From Dimorphilus gyrociliatus (Eukaryota > Annelida > Polychaeta > Dinophilidae): 64,000 nucleotides of DNA. Below are positions 32,985 through 44,921 of this stretch, in pieces. The stretch lies in contig CAJFCJ010000059.1 in the NCBI GenBank assembly GCA_904063045.1, positions 55,840 to 119,839 of the forward strand. Direction: 5' to 3'. A model generated the notes under the pieces. It did not search any database. It worked only from the letters and a program-made list of their open reading frames with translations, and had not been told where the DNA came from. Positions within the stretch are counted from its first letter, which is position 1. Each line of letters starts with the position of its first letter. Made by a program: the position numbers and the translations under genes.

Positions 32985-33619
32985 TGTACTGCTCTTGCTG
33001 GCAAAATCTATGCGTTTGCAAGTTATAACAATACTGGTTCTACTCAAACCTTTAAACAAATGTTTAAATTAAAATGGTTTATTCGCAATAATAATACTTA
33101 AGCAAGTAACAATATGAGAGTTCGATAGCAGAGTAGATAGTTTGTAAAAGCAGGTTGCCAAATTACCAAACTGTCTTCTAATGTTGAGGAGTAGATGGAT
33201 GGTTCCAGTGGAGGTTGTTTCCAGATGATTTTCCCAGGTCCTTGGGTCCAGATGGAAGCTGCATGCCAAATGAGAATAATGAGGATTTATATACTTTGAG
33301 GTTTGTCTCTGACATCCAATCATCACTTTACAGTTGCCGAAATGTGTAGTTCATATTTATCTTTAGTAACAGGATGTTACAAGGTTCAACATTTAGGAAG
33401 GTTAATTGAATTATAACTTGGCCACACCCTAGGCAAGTTAATTAAATTATAACTTGGCCAAACCTTTATTGGTAATTAAAGATGAGCCTTCAAGCTGACT
33501 AATCAGACTTATGTTTGGCCAATGTTATAGCATTTTCTTGCGTAGGTTTTAAGATGTACATGTATATGTTGCATAAAATAATAGAGTTCAAGCATGTAAA
33601 ATATAACCAAAGTTGTACA
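32985..33619 (-). repeat. 3' LTR, family A (minus-strand copy)
   Basis: 635 bp, the same ends as 3410-4044 read in reverse. A purine tract (minus strand ...GGGGAAG) and the family-A env stop at 33651 sit just to its right. Its left end lies inside the family-B env. It differs from the plus-strand LTRs at a handful of sites by eye. Confidence 0.85.
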
Positions 33620-33650
33620 ACTTCCCCCTTCTTTGTGAAGATGAGTCCCT

Positions 33651-36311
33651 TCATCTTGATTTAATGAGAATTACAGGTGGTTGTTCTTCTTCATTAGTTT
33701 GATGTTGACTAAAGCTACAACTTTGTTTCATTAGTTTTGGGTTTTCAGGAGAGTTATCTGTGCTCTCACTTGGGGTAGCAATTTCTTCTCTTTGTTTTCT
33801 TCTTCCAATAATATAGTTGAAAATGATGATACATACCATTGACACTACAATACTCAAACAAATATTTCGTATGATAACATAAAGTGTTTTCCCAGGTTTA
33901 TAGTACCAACTATGGAAAAACTGTTTAATTCCAGATAAATTGGGTACAATGCCATTTTTCTCTGCAACAGTGACCATGTTATCATACCTTGCCTGCTTCT
34001 GTTCCAGTGAACTGATAACTTGCTTAATTTTTGAGTGCTGGTATGCAATATCCTTCTTTACCCCATGGTGGAGTAGATCAGCTAATCTGGCAATTTCAAT
34101 TTTTGGTTCAGAAAGGTGATTGTGGATATGTAACTGCATGGATTTTGCAGACACAGTGTGAAATCTGCATCCTCTTTCTGAATAATACACATATGTTTTG
34201 TCTTTCATTGGTTGGTTTCTTATAGGATTTAATGGGTTGTGAGTTGTTTTGTAGAATAACTTGTTAGACTTACACTCATTATAGGTAATCTCTTCAGGAT
34301 TGACTTGCTGTAAAACATGAGTAACTGGTTCTACTTGGAAAAGCAGGTTGTTCATGGTGACAAGTAAAAATTGAGAACATTTGTTATTCTTTTTTATCAT
34401 GCTTAAGTCACAAACTACTTCTGTTGAGGCTATTGGTGAACATTGTTTAATTATAGCTAATTCTCCCATCTGACTACTGTGCATTCCCAACTCATTTGTT
34501 AACACTGTGGTCAATTGAGGATCCAAATTTGCTAGTAATGCCATCATTCTGCTTCTTTGAACAAATTGATTGCAGAGAAGACTTGACAGCTGTTGGGTAA
34601 ACTTTTTTAAATTCTTAAAATTTGAATCAATACCATGTAGTAAGGTAGATGTTTGGGCAGCTTCTCTCATTTCCAATGGGAATTTGTGGTATGGGTTTTT
34701 ACTTATCTTATGTTTCAGTTTTGCTTCCTTCTTCATCTGCTTTTTAGCCATTCTCATGTGTAGAGTAAAATAAATTCCTTCATAGGTAATCTTAAATTCT
34801 CTGGCTGGTGGTCCTTTATACCATATGCCCAATGTTGGTAATACCTTCTTTTTGATTCTTTTCTCACTGTATACATATTTTGAAATCGTCACAGATTGTC
34901 TTGTTGCCCTTGTCCAATTGACTGCTTGCAGCATTTCTTGGATATAATAGTTATCCAGCTCCCAGTAAGATGGACTAATGGGTTGTTGTAGATGATATAT
35001 CACAACTTCCTTGAGTGTGCCTTTATTTCTCATTAGTTTATACTTTGTGTTTGTTTCTCTGTACCATTGGTTAAGACTTGGTAAGGGGTTGTTTCGCTTG
35101 TATAGTATAATTTGTTCTTTAACTTTATTGGGATAGTTTAATAGTCGTTTTTCTTCATTTTTGCCAATCTTCTGATATTGTAGCAAATTGTATAGGTGTT
35201 CCTTGCTTGTTTCCTGTATTAAACTCTGTTCCTCCAGTGGTACTAGTACTTTTGTTCCAGGACCACCAATTCCATCAATAAACTTATCTTGATAAGGGAT
35301 GTCCAGAATAGAATACCCTGGACAAGAATAGTGACCAGCAAATTTGATACAACTAATTCTGTTGCTAATTTTTATCCATGGTGATTGTTGCCCAAGTGTG
35401 TAATTATTCTTGAGGTTTCTAAAGACAATAATTGCCTCTTCTGTCTCACAATAGGACTGCCCTGGTAAACAATCTTCCAGGTAGTCCAGATTAGTTGTAA
35501 TTTTCATATTAGGAGGTTGTCAATATGCTTTGCCAAACTGGATAATTGTGGTGTATTCCAGCACCTTGGTAGTTGTTGGCCATCTGTAGGCAGCAGGAAA
35601 CTGATCTTGGTGGATCCAAGTGTTTCTTTTCACCATTAAAGGTTTTCCTTGAAAAGATCGTTTGTCTTTTACCATCTGTCTGCATTGATCATGAGTTACT
35701 TTGATAACTGAGTTAACAATTCTCCTCTTCTTTGCTCCAAAGAAATAGTAAGTGTAAAAATTAGTTCTTAGATACACTTGACATTTTACTGCTCTTGTTT
35801 CAATTTCTTCCAAGTTCAATTCATAGATATCAGCTGTAATTGTCTTGGTTTCTTGTGATTCTATATTACAAGTTGGCTCATCTGCTAGATCAAATGCCTG
35901 GCTTGGTAGTTGGTTAGAACAAAAGTATAACGGTGGTTTAAATGTTAAGGTAATGTTTGCACTTGTAACATGTGCACCTTGGTAGGATGGTTTTGGGACT
36001 GTTATTGAGTGGATGCAGCCACAGATCACCATTACAGTCATCACTAGTGGAAGCCACAACATCTGTTTCATGTTAGCTCTTCCTGTGTTGGCTATAGTTG
36101 AATGGTTGAAAATTTTGTGTTGTTGTTCCACTCTGATAGTTATTCCATCTTCTAACTCTATATATTGTGGTTCCACTTCTTGTTGGGAATCTAATTGTTC
36201 AGAGATGATTTTAGTCTCATCTAAAAAGATGACTGACTCATTGTCTGTGTCACTTGTATTTTCTTTCTCATCTTGGGATGAATCTACCACTATGAGGACT
36301 CNTTTGTACAA
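33651..36311 (-). pseudogene. env: env of family A, minus-strand copy, 5'-truncated
   Basis: Near-identical to 9350-11990. One frame is interrupted only by TGA at 35520-35522, where the plus-strand copy has TGG; the downstream part (35507-33651) is open for 618 codons with cysteines, heptad stretch and membrane anchor. The frame breaks seen near 10363 and 10485 in the plus-strand copy are not present here. The upstream part stops at the ambiguous base 36302; the second protease and most of the acidic linker are missing. Confidence 0.8.
36302..36302. other. ambiguous base N at a repeat junction
   Basis: The only N in the window. Left of it is family-A env linker; right of it is a 58-bp unrelated stretch and then an LTR-B fragment. 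It marks an uncertain join in the assembly. Confidence 0.9.
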
Positions 36312-36360
36312 GATTCTCCTTCTTGTAAATAGACAATTCTTCCATCTGTGATTTTTTGAC

Positions 36361-36581
36361 TGTACACATACATTCGTCAGCTATATTCTACAATAGAGAA
36401 GTAGTATTGAACCAGTATTGTACTATGCAGATAGCACTGATAAAGATAAGCAGTAGTGACCTAGTTTCGCATAGGGCAGTGCATACACATTATGCAGTAA
36501 TAAAACCTATTGAATTATATAAAGAATATTTGCTATTTGCAACCTAGCATTAATATTACAATTTATTAATCCATAAATTTA
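36361..36581 (+). repeat. LTR-B fragment
   Basis: Matches the first ~221 bp of 54339-55273 almost base for base, then ends abruptly near 36581 where the minus-strand secreted-protein gene begins. Confidence 0.8.
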
Positions 36582-37976
36582 GGATTTCGAATCCAAAAAG
36601 TTACCCAAAAATCATTCCATTGTTGACAATTGATATATTGTTGAACCGATGAGTCACAGAATTTTTTATTTGGATTTAAGATCTCTATAAAACTTTCTAC
36701 TGTATTTGATATGAAAATTTTATAAATTGCAATATCGTTATAATAGAATGAAATATATATCTCGCTGCAACTGCTCTTCTCTCTGTACAAACTGAAACTG
36801 AATGATTTAAAATTGTTGTAAATGTATGATGGAAGATTGTAAACAAATTCTAAAGTGTTTTGTAAAATATATGTTCTTTTTGGTGAATCTGTGAAAAACA
36901 AAAAAATCAATAATTCATTGACAGAATAATCAATATTTTTTTTTTACATACTTTCAATAAACACTTGAACTAATGAAAATCCAATTTTCCGACGTCCTGT
37001 TACTTCTGTAGTTTCTACGTAAACTGGAGTTTACAATAAAATCTTTGGTATATTGAAAACACTGCTGATAAGGATTTTCCTTTAGATCAAGAAATTTGAT
37101 CAGACCGGAAGTCGATTTTACTTTAACCTTTGTAATATAATATCTTTCGGCCTGACGTTGCTAATTGCCAAGACAAAAGATTATTGGGTTGCCATAAAGT
37201 GCGAATGTAACATTAATGTATTGTCCAATGCAGGTTTCGTATAAACAATCAGCACAATATTCCATACGGTGAAAAAATATACAACTTGTTAAATCCAATG
37301 CCTTTTCGCAAGCCCAGTTTTGGTGTATTTTAGTTTTTGCAGTACATGTTCCTCCGTTTGATCCTAAGGCTATATCTGTAAAATATTTTTCACTGTCGAC
37401 TTTTCCAGAAATATCTGTTTTTTCCAACAAAAAACGGTGCTATTTTGCAGTAGAAAACGAATAGTTTAATGATAATACAAACCAATGTCGTATGCAAATA
37501 TCATAACTGAAGTAAAGCCTGAATTTTCTGCGGTTGATGAATGAAATGGAGAAAAAGTCATGTTTTGTATTTGTCCAAAATTATTAATGCTTGGTAGAAA
37601 ACATTGAATTTCCGCTTCAATATCAAGCGTCACTATATATGGTGAGTCATTGCCAACAGTAATTACAGCGTGTCTTGCTACATGCGTAGACGAAAGAAAT
37701 GGTTGAGAAACGCAATATTCAATAATATCATATGGTTTTCTAAAATTTATTTTCCGAACTACTACAATCTGAGATACACTTTGTCCTCCAAGATTTTCAT
37801 TTGAACCCAATGTGGATAGAATACATTATCGCATACAAAGTTAAATCCTGCATGTGGAGATGCAGTTGTCATACTTGTACACGTTGAATTCATTGATTTA
37901 TCAGCAATATTGATTAATTTTCCTTCTGAATAATAATTTAAAATATTAAACAAATTGTTGTTTTTGTTATCTAAAA
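36582..37976 (-). CDS. secreted Cys-containing protein, possible discoidin/fucolectin-like domains
   Basis: Likely exons on the minus strand: 37976 to about 37480 (after acceptor ctttcatttttag), about 37445-37160, about 37090-36950 and 36895-36582. The first contains 'MNSTCTSMTTASPHAG', 'NVFYPHW' and, one frame away, 'NLGGQSVSQIVVVRK', a spacing reminiscent of the (W)W.VDLGG...V..V.i..R core of fucolectin/discoidin galactose-binding folds. The second has 'GGTCTAKTK...ACEKALD' and five more cysteines. One base appears missing in an A-run near 37796. The 3' end is cut by the LTR-B fragment at 36581. The family assignment is tentative; the exon at the 3' end shows only Cys- and aromatic-rich sequence. 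A signal-peptide-like stretch lies further upstream near 38140-38060. Confidence 0.4.
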
Positions 37977-38274
37977 ATGAAAGAGAGAAGTTAACGAATT
38001 TCCAGATCCGAATGTAAAAGATTATTTATCTTATTCAAAAGTATTCAATCACAAATTTGAATTTGGCACAATTCAACTTTAAACAAAGCAGAAAATGTAA
38101 GCAAAACTATACTAACTAGTTTGTATTGATGAAAGAGAAGATAAGAACAAGGAAGAGACTTGCAAAATAATGAAAATATACATTGGTAACAAGAATTCAG
38201 TATCTTCACATTTTTGATTAAAAAGACTGTTTCCATATAATAATATTAGAGTTTCATTTATTCATTTCTTTTGT

Positions 38275-38623
38275 CATTGTTTATATTTTAGAACATTTTT
38301 GCAGCAAATTTCCAAATTTTCTACATTGTTCTTCGCTCAAAGAGCATCTGTTGAAATCAATATACTTTAGTGTATTTGATGATTGTTCAAGTCCTTCAAA
38401 TATGTCAACTAATCCACTATGCAAAGCACCATTTTCTGAAATATTTATTGTTTTTTGTTTTAGAACATTTTTTCAGTAATTTTCCAAATTTTCTACATTG
38501 TTCTTCACTCAGAGAGCAGTTTTGAAATTTAACATACTTTAATGTTTTTGATGATTGTTCAAGTCTTTCCCAAATGCTTTTCATAATTGTACAGATATAT
38601 AGACATTTTCCATGAACATCCAA
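38275..38623 (-). pseudogene. NLR-type LRR relic
   Basis: Two LRR modules on the minus strand: 'LEQSSKTLKYVKFQNC' with 'LSEEQCRKFGKLLKKC', then after a one-base shift 'DIFEGLEQSSNTLKYIDF' with 'LSEEQCRKFGNLLQKC'. These are the same module as in the large NLR gene at 19310-22572 (SSSKTLEYVNV..C.LNEEQGKSLGKLLKKC), but diverged. No NACHT domain is nearby, so this is a detached fragment. Confidence 0.65.
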
Positions 38624-38639
38624 TAATCCTTAGCATAAA

Positions 38640-39165
38640 GACTGCAATGAGCAAGAACTTCCAATGGTCAAAAATAAAACAAGACACAAATCATAAAGTT
38701 ATACTCTAAACAGTATAAACCACATTTATAACCACAGAGTTGTATATATTGTTAATTTATAACCTTCAATAATGTCTTGCGGCTATACTTTGTCTGTAAA
38801 ATGTTATCAAAGATCAAAGATTATTTTATTTTTTATACAGAAAGTGAAGTTTTAATTCCAACTAAATAACAAAATAAAAAAAAAAGCTAAAATTGTCCTT
38901 AATGCAAAAAGATAAATTAGATAAAAAAAACTTGTTATTCCTCAATTCATTTTTTGAATTTGGCCTATCACATTAAAGTGATTATATTTCTGAGATTTAA
39001 AACGAAAGTAATTATGATTGGATATTTTCAGAGTGGCATCATAAACTCTTATAATTTTAAACAAATATTAATGTTGACCTATTTGTATACAACTTTCATA
39101 ATACATAATAACCTTACATTTTGTCTCTAATCTTACTTTTACTTGTGTGAATAGTGAAATTTTGT
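38640..39165. other. AT-rich spacer
   Basis: Nothing recognised. Confidence 0.4.
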
Positions 39166-39168
39166 CAA

Positions 39169-39257
39169 CGGATGCAACAGAAAACGTCGACAAATCAGTA
39201 CTTTTACCCTAACCCTAACCCAGCCCTTAGCTCTACCTAACCCTTTTCTGTTGTACA
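39169..39257. repeat. small inverted-repeat element with telomere-like core
   Basis: GCAACAGAAAACGTCGAC at the left and the inverse ...CTTTTCTGTTGTAC at the right enclose 'taccctaaccctaaccc'. The ends match the AGAAAAYGTCC motif of the MULE arrays, suggesting a tiny non-autonomous relative. Confidence 0.45.
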
Positions 39258-39845
39258 GATATATCTTATATCAACAACAAATTTCAAACAATTACTATGC
39301 AGAAAGATCAAATTATATTTCAAATATTGAGTTTGGACTTGGCAGTTCAAAAGTATTTTCGAGAAATCATAAAAATAAAATTCAGGAAGTTTATTGTTGC
39401 CTTGATATTTCTCTATTTTCTTCATAGTGAATATTTTCTTTGTCAAACAACAAATTTCTTTTGGCAAAATATCAAAATATATATTTAAAACACTTTAAAA
39501 GTATTAGATGTCACTGATTCATATTTAAATAATCACCAGTAAGTTCAATTTTAATAGAATAATATAAAAGATCTACCAATAAGTATAAATCAAATCTAAA
39601 ATTCTAAGACATTATCTGGACAGTTCACCAACTGCAAAGCAATAATTGAGAATTAGATGCAAACTTCAGAGTGTATAAACCCTCCACTGAAAACAAGCTT
39701 AGTTCAACAAGATATCTACTTTACCACAATGGATGTTAGTGTGATAATTTAGCATATGTCAAGACTACACATTTGTTAATTATTTAGTTTATTTCAAATT
39801 GCAGTAAAACAAACATAGGAGGTTTAACCTATTCAACTATTAGTG
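39258..39845. other. intergenic stretch
   Basis: Short open frames here (for example 39297-39488) have no recognisable composition or domain. Confidence 0.4.
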
Positions 39846-39848
39846 AGC

Positions 39849-40035
39849 TCATTCATAAACATCAATAAATTCATTGTCACTTGCATAGGTGAATTTTACA
39901 ATTGAATAAAAAAAATTTGAAAAATCATTTTTCAGGTATAAAATTTCTTCATCATTCCTAAAACAGAAACTGATATCAAAAACCCTTAATGTATTTGATG
40001 ATTGAAAATAATATATTCTCCCTAAAATAGAAAAT
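39849..40035 (-). pseudogene. possible LRR half-module relic
   Basis: 'QSSNTLRVFDISFCFRNDEE' on the minus strand resembles the SSSNTL.yvnv.fC.LNEEQ segment of the NLR modules. It sits behind an acceptor-like 'ttctattttag'. Only one half-module is visible. Confidence 0.35.
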
Positions 40036-40084
40036 AAAAGTAGAACAATACTAAAAATTTCAAAGAATAAAATAGCAAAAGTGG

Positions 40085-40155
40085 GTTGGGACATTTTATC
40101 CTGAACATTTTGCCCCTGAATGGGATATTTTTTCTCCCTTTTCCCTTGACAAAAT
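40085..40155. repeat. degenerate gggac/ggga-attttttcc array
   Basis: Several loose repeats of 'gggacattttatcc', 'gaacattttgcccc' and 'gggatattttttctccc', alike in type to the array at 51400-51465 and to MULE-associated arrays. Confidence 0.4.
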
Positions 40156-40239
40156 AATCATGTGATCATGCACATTTTTTATGATTGGTTTGTTGAACCA
40201 ATGCACTTTTTTGATCATTCTTGTTCACTTAGATGTCAT

Positions 40240-40405
40240 GATATGATATATTAATATTTTAGACTTTATATATAAAGGTACATTAGAAAGACTTCTATTT
40301 CATAGGAATTACAATGGTGCAACTTTAGAAGGGCTTTTATTTCGTAGAGTTAGCTTTTAGTACTTTAGAAAGAATTTTATTTTGCAAGAAATTGTGTGGG
40401 ACAAT
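40240..40405 (+). repeat. LTR-C fragment, opposite orientation
   Basis: Its reverse complement matches 25620-25810 of LTR-C (for example 'gtactaaaagctaac' and 'gaagtctttctaatgta') with scattered changes. Confidence 0.55.
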
Positions 40406-40634
40406 CCATTCATGTTTCTAAATCCCTATTCTGCTTTTTCTCTGCATATAACTTCCATTCACACATGTCATTACTGAAACTGTCTTCCTAGCAACACTTT
40501 TTGGAACTCCCTATTTTCCATATGTTGAACCCTCACTTATAAAGGCCTTATTACACTATCCCAAGAGAAAGAATTCTATGTAAATATTTAAAATTGATTG
40601 GCAAGAGATCTTTTAATCTCTGAAGTGACCAGGT

Positions 40635-43600
40635 ATGCCTGTGACAAAATATACTGTATATTTAGTATTGCTCTTTATATATTGCTTCCAGACCAAACTG
40701 TCCAGTGAAACATATACATTTGAAGATGAATTTTTTTTAGAAAATGTAAATTTTTTAAGATTTAAAAGCAGTTTTAATGCATTTCTCAGTCCATTCCCTG
40801 GTATGATCAGCTTCAGTCAAGCCAGTTCTTAATTGAACACATACAACCCTGTTGTATTGTTGAAAATTGTTGATATGAGACTGAAGCTGATTTAACAGTA
40901 ATCCTTTTGGTTTAAATAGTTTCTCAAAGTATTGTAAAAACAGTTTTATATCTGTTTTATTTTCCTTAAATTTCTCAGTTGAAAGTTAGTTTTTGAATAG
41001 TGATCACATTTGAATAAAGAAGTCTCTTTGTAGTATATTTATGAGTTTTCAATTTATTCTTCTCAACAACTTCAATAGAGTCAAGTATGTTCTTGATATA
41101 AACATTCTTCTTTGAAGTAGAAAAATAACTTTGAAATTTTTTAGCCTGGTTTGATAGCTACACTGTTTACCTAATGTCAATATTTATATATTAGAAATGT
41201 CCAATGTCATCTGTTTAAAATGATCTTTTAAAATGTTTTAAATAAAAATTTAATTGCAAATTATGTCATAGCAAAGTAAAAACTCCATGTTTCTTGTATA
41301 TATTATATTATAAGTGAATAAGTGACAGAAAAAACTGGTCACCCATAAGTTTTTATAGGCTAACTTTTAAAGTGGCCCATATATGCCATTTTAAAACAAA
41401 CCTGCCTCATCAGCATTTGGTATTGAGTAACAAGTAACAACTTTGACATTCATATTTTATTATGTTATTTTGTTCCATTGTTAATTCTATAGTGGCTCAA
41501 TCAAATATTGGCAAAGAATCTATATCTTACAAAATAGAATTGTTTCTAAAGTTCTAGAATCTAATTCTATGAAAGTTCCACCATTATGAGTATATTATTA
41601 TAGCTAAGTGCACAGCCTCATTTAGAAAATTGATAGATGACATATAATTGTAAATAGTTTATTAAAGAGCTCTATTATTGGTTTATTGTATCAAAATTAG
41701 TATTTTAGCCTAGGTGCTTGTCCAAGTTCTGCCTACAACGATTCTTAGAATTATAATTATAGATAAGTGTAAACAATTCTTCAAAAACTTATTTTTAAAA
41801 AATTGCCAATTTCAGCAAAAAAAAATAATATATAAATAATCATAAATACCATACTAATGGCTGAATTGATTAACAACTAATACTGGTGTGTTTTTCTCAT
41901 TCAATCTTTACAGATAAAATTGGAAGAGAAGAATAAAGAAATAGAAATGTTTAAAAATTTTCAAGCAGGCGTTCTGTTCATCAGTGTAAGTGATATTTGT
42001 TGTTTCTTTCTATTCAATTTTTACATATTCAAAGGTAAATTTCTTTCAATAGATTCTTTTATTTAAAAATGATGTTAAAAGTGATAAATGTATTGACAAC
42101 ATTTTAAAGGAAAATATGAAATTGATACAGAATGATATAAATCAAAGAATTGATAATTTGATTAGTTTGTATTCAAAAATCTTTATACTTTTCCTATTAA
42201 ATTTTTCTTTTTCTTTTTCAGGTTCAGTCAACAATCCAAGATTATCAAAACACAGTTTAAAACAAATTGAATGCAAAGGACAGATAACGTTAAATCAAAA
42301 ATTGAATGGTAAAATGATAACGGATTATTTAATCACTTCAAAGGATTATCCATCGGATTATCCAAATAATCATAATTGTATGATAATTATGAATGTTGAA
42401 GAAGCATTTAATGGGGTTTGTATGAGGAAAATAGACAAATCTATTGTCCAATAATTAGTTAAATTGGGATAAAATTTGGGATTAAAATCCATTTATGCTA
42501 TAATTATGTATACTTTACCAATAATGTTAAATGAATTTCTATTTATAGTACATAGAGTTCACATTTCACGAATTCCATCTGGAATTTTCAAAAAATTGCC
42601 GTTACGACTCTCTAACAATTTCTGATGATAGAGAAACAGTGACTCTATGTGGAAAAGGCCTAATGAAAAGTTAGAAATATCTTATCATTTTTTACTGCCA
42701 AAAACCATTCATTTTGTAAATTTTGAATTATTTACAGATTCTACTGCAAATTTTGGAGATAATGTTAACGTTGGAATGCATCCGACAATAAATAAAACAA
42801 TTAAATTGAAACCAAATGGAGCATTAGTCATTCATTTTAAAACTGGTAACAAATTCACAAAATCTGGATTTGTTTTAAAAGTTAATTTTAGAAATGATAA
42901 GTTAAATTGTAATAGAAATGGAACAGTTAGTGATAAAATTGATAAAATTACTGAAATGATACAAACTAGAGAGAGTCGAAGAGATGACTTTTATTCATCA
43001 GGTAACTACTCTGATGAAAACACAACAATTAGTAGTAATAGCAGTAGCAGTAGTAGTAGTAGTAACATTTCCATGGAAATAAACTCAACTACTCCTATGC
43101 CCCAATTAACACCACAAACAAGAGAAATACAAAAATCAGCAACGCTACTCGTAAACAATAAAACAATTTCTTGCGATAGTCTAAAATTTTCTGAATTGGA
43201 ATTTGATTGTAATGGAAAAAGCTATGATATCATTTCAAATAATCCATATTTGCCCAATTCAAATTGTCGTATTGATTTACTACCTCCAAAAGAGAAGAAT
43301 GGGGTAAAAATAATCATTTTTTTAATAAATACAAAACAACAAAAAATATTCTATTTCTTTTTTTGCAGACGATTTTTTTCAAATTTAAATATTTTAGTAC
43401 AGAAAGTAGTTTAGAATGCAAATACGATTATGTTCAGATTGTTGATGATCATGGATTGACTCATGAATTCTGCGGAGATCAAAGTAAACATATCACCAAT
43501 TTGATTTTCAAATTGTATTTTTTATTACTCTTCTCCCCTTTTTTTTATAGTTCTGGGCGATAAAGGGAATACTTCCCTACAAAGTACACGCTATCCTAAT

Positions 43601-44317
43601 GAAGTGGATATAAATAAAACATATTTTACAAAAATGAAAAAATTATTTCAATTAAGATTTAAAAGTGATGATGGATTTAATCAATTCTCTGGATTTCATT
43701 TAAGAACAACATTCTCTTGTCAACCATTCGTTCTACCAGAGAGACAAGTTTTATGCAAAAGGAATAGTGAAAATATTCAAATACACTGCGATATGGGAGA
43801 TTTAAGAATCATTGCTCCAATCAGTAAAACTAATAAATGGTGTTCAATTATTTTAGCTGTACACAGAAAAAAGATTGTATGTTATCTATATTTTTTCACT
43901 ATTCAAAACATTCAAATCAATTGTTTGTTTATCATTTTAGGAAGTTGAATTTGAATTTCTCTCATTCAATCTAAAGAAAAAAACTGGAATGAATTACAAT
44001 GCTTTGCAATTTGCTCTAAATTTTCAGTATATTAAGTATTCTGGAAAAGCGAATGAAGTGGGGTTAGTATACATAGTATTACCTTCATTGCAAGGTCAAG
44101 GTCATAATATATAAAATGATATATTCCGCTTTCTATTTATGCTAGTACGGGAAAGAATCGAATTAGCCTCTTCAGTGGAGAAGATTTTAAACCTCCAAAA
44201 CTGGGAACAACTTATTACATTAGCGAAACTGGAGATTTAGGAATCCATTATTCCGAAAATACTGATACTGTAGGAAATTCATTTGAAATGATTGCACGTG
44301 CAAAATGTACTTCATAA
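40635..44317 (+). CDS. secreted coiled-coil protein with three CUB-type domains
   Basis: Ten exons with matching phases: 40635-40745, 41914-41985, 42053-42164, 42222-42415, 42549-42669, 42738-43303, 43369-43483, 43551-43876, 43941-44062, 44146-44317 (636 residues). Exon 1 is a signal peptide ('YTVYLVLLFIYCFQTKLSS'); exons 2-3 are charged and helical ('IKLEEKNKEIEMFKNF'). CUB1 has 'SKDYPSDYPNNHNC', 'NCRYDSLTISD' and LCG; a Ser/Thr/Asn-rich linker follows; CUB2 has 'NNPYLPNSNC', 'ECKYDYVQIVDD' and FCG; the third domain, ending ARAKC, is CUB-like but diverged. CUB domains mediate extracellular protein or ligand binding. An apparent frame break near 42660 disappears if 42670-42737 is an intron. 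Exons 4-10 are firm; joining exon 1 across a 1.2-kb intron is inference. Confidence 0.75.
41515..41612 (-). repeat. LTR-C fragment inside the first intron of the CUB gene
   Basis: 'cttacaaaatagaattgtttctaaag' through 'ctaagtgcacag' matches 25615-25820 with an internal deletion. Confidence 0.55.
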
Positions 44318-44485
44318 AAGCTTAAATATTATTTTACATTTATTGTAGTAGTTGTCTATTCAATCTAATCTGCTTTTTACTGTTCAAAAATTTCATTTAG
44401 CAATAAAGTAAAAAAGAGAAAAAAGTAACAATGTTTTGTACAATTTTCAATAATCAACTCCTCATAGATATTTTCTTGCAAAATT

Positions 44486-44640
44486 TTCAAAGAATAGGCT
44501 TTGAGTAAATGAGTTTCTAGTTCTAAACAACGAAGTTTAAATAACTAGCTCATGGCGAAAGAAATGAACTGACAAGCTGGGGAAATGTTTTAAAGGCTTA
44601 CCCAGAAGAAATGTGACAATCCCATAATTCACATGTAACA
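44486..44640 (-). repeat. LTR-C fragment
   Basis: Matches 25405-25610 ('gagtaaatgagtttctagttctaaac', 'gaactgacaagctggggaaatg', 'cccataattc') with deletions. Confidence 0.6.
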
Positions 44641-44649
44641 AGAATATGA

Positions 44650-44873
44650 AAGATTGTTATATCACACATAAATGTGTTTTTTACTTCCTTTTTAATGAAC
44701 TTCCTTGTTGGCGAATTCTTTGTAGGACATCTCAGCCTTTTAGTTCTTTTATTGCACACCCAAATGCTATTTTTAGAAGTTTTAGCCTTGAGTGTGAATG
44801 AAAATTCATTGTTTATCAGAATGTGTTTTTCAAGTTGACTTTCACTCCAACTTATTTGAAAATCCTTATTCAT
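44650..44873 (-). pseudogene. FLYWCH finger relic of a MULE
   Basis: The minus-strand frame contains 'NEFSFTLKAKTSKNSIWVCN' followed by K/R-rich sequence and a Cys, the FLYWCH pattern (F......W.C..R....C) seen in the MULEs at 17,690 and 53,600. No transposase core is attached. Confidence 0.6.
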
Positions 44874-44921
44874 AACTTTTTGGAAAATGTCAACAACTGC
44901 AGGGTCTATTATTTCAGGATA

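Noticed and set aside
42640-42740. Frameshift in the first CUB domain
   Set aside because: A 68-bp GT/AG intron (42670-42737) with matching phase and a good acceptor explains it fully.
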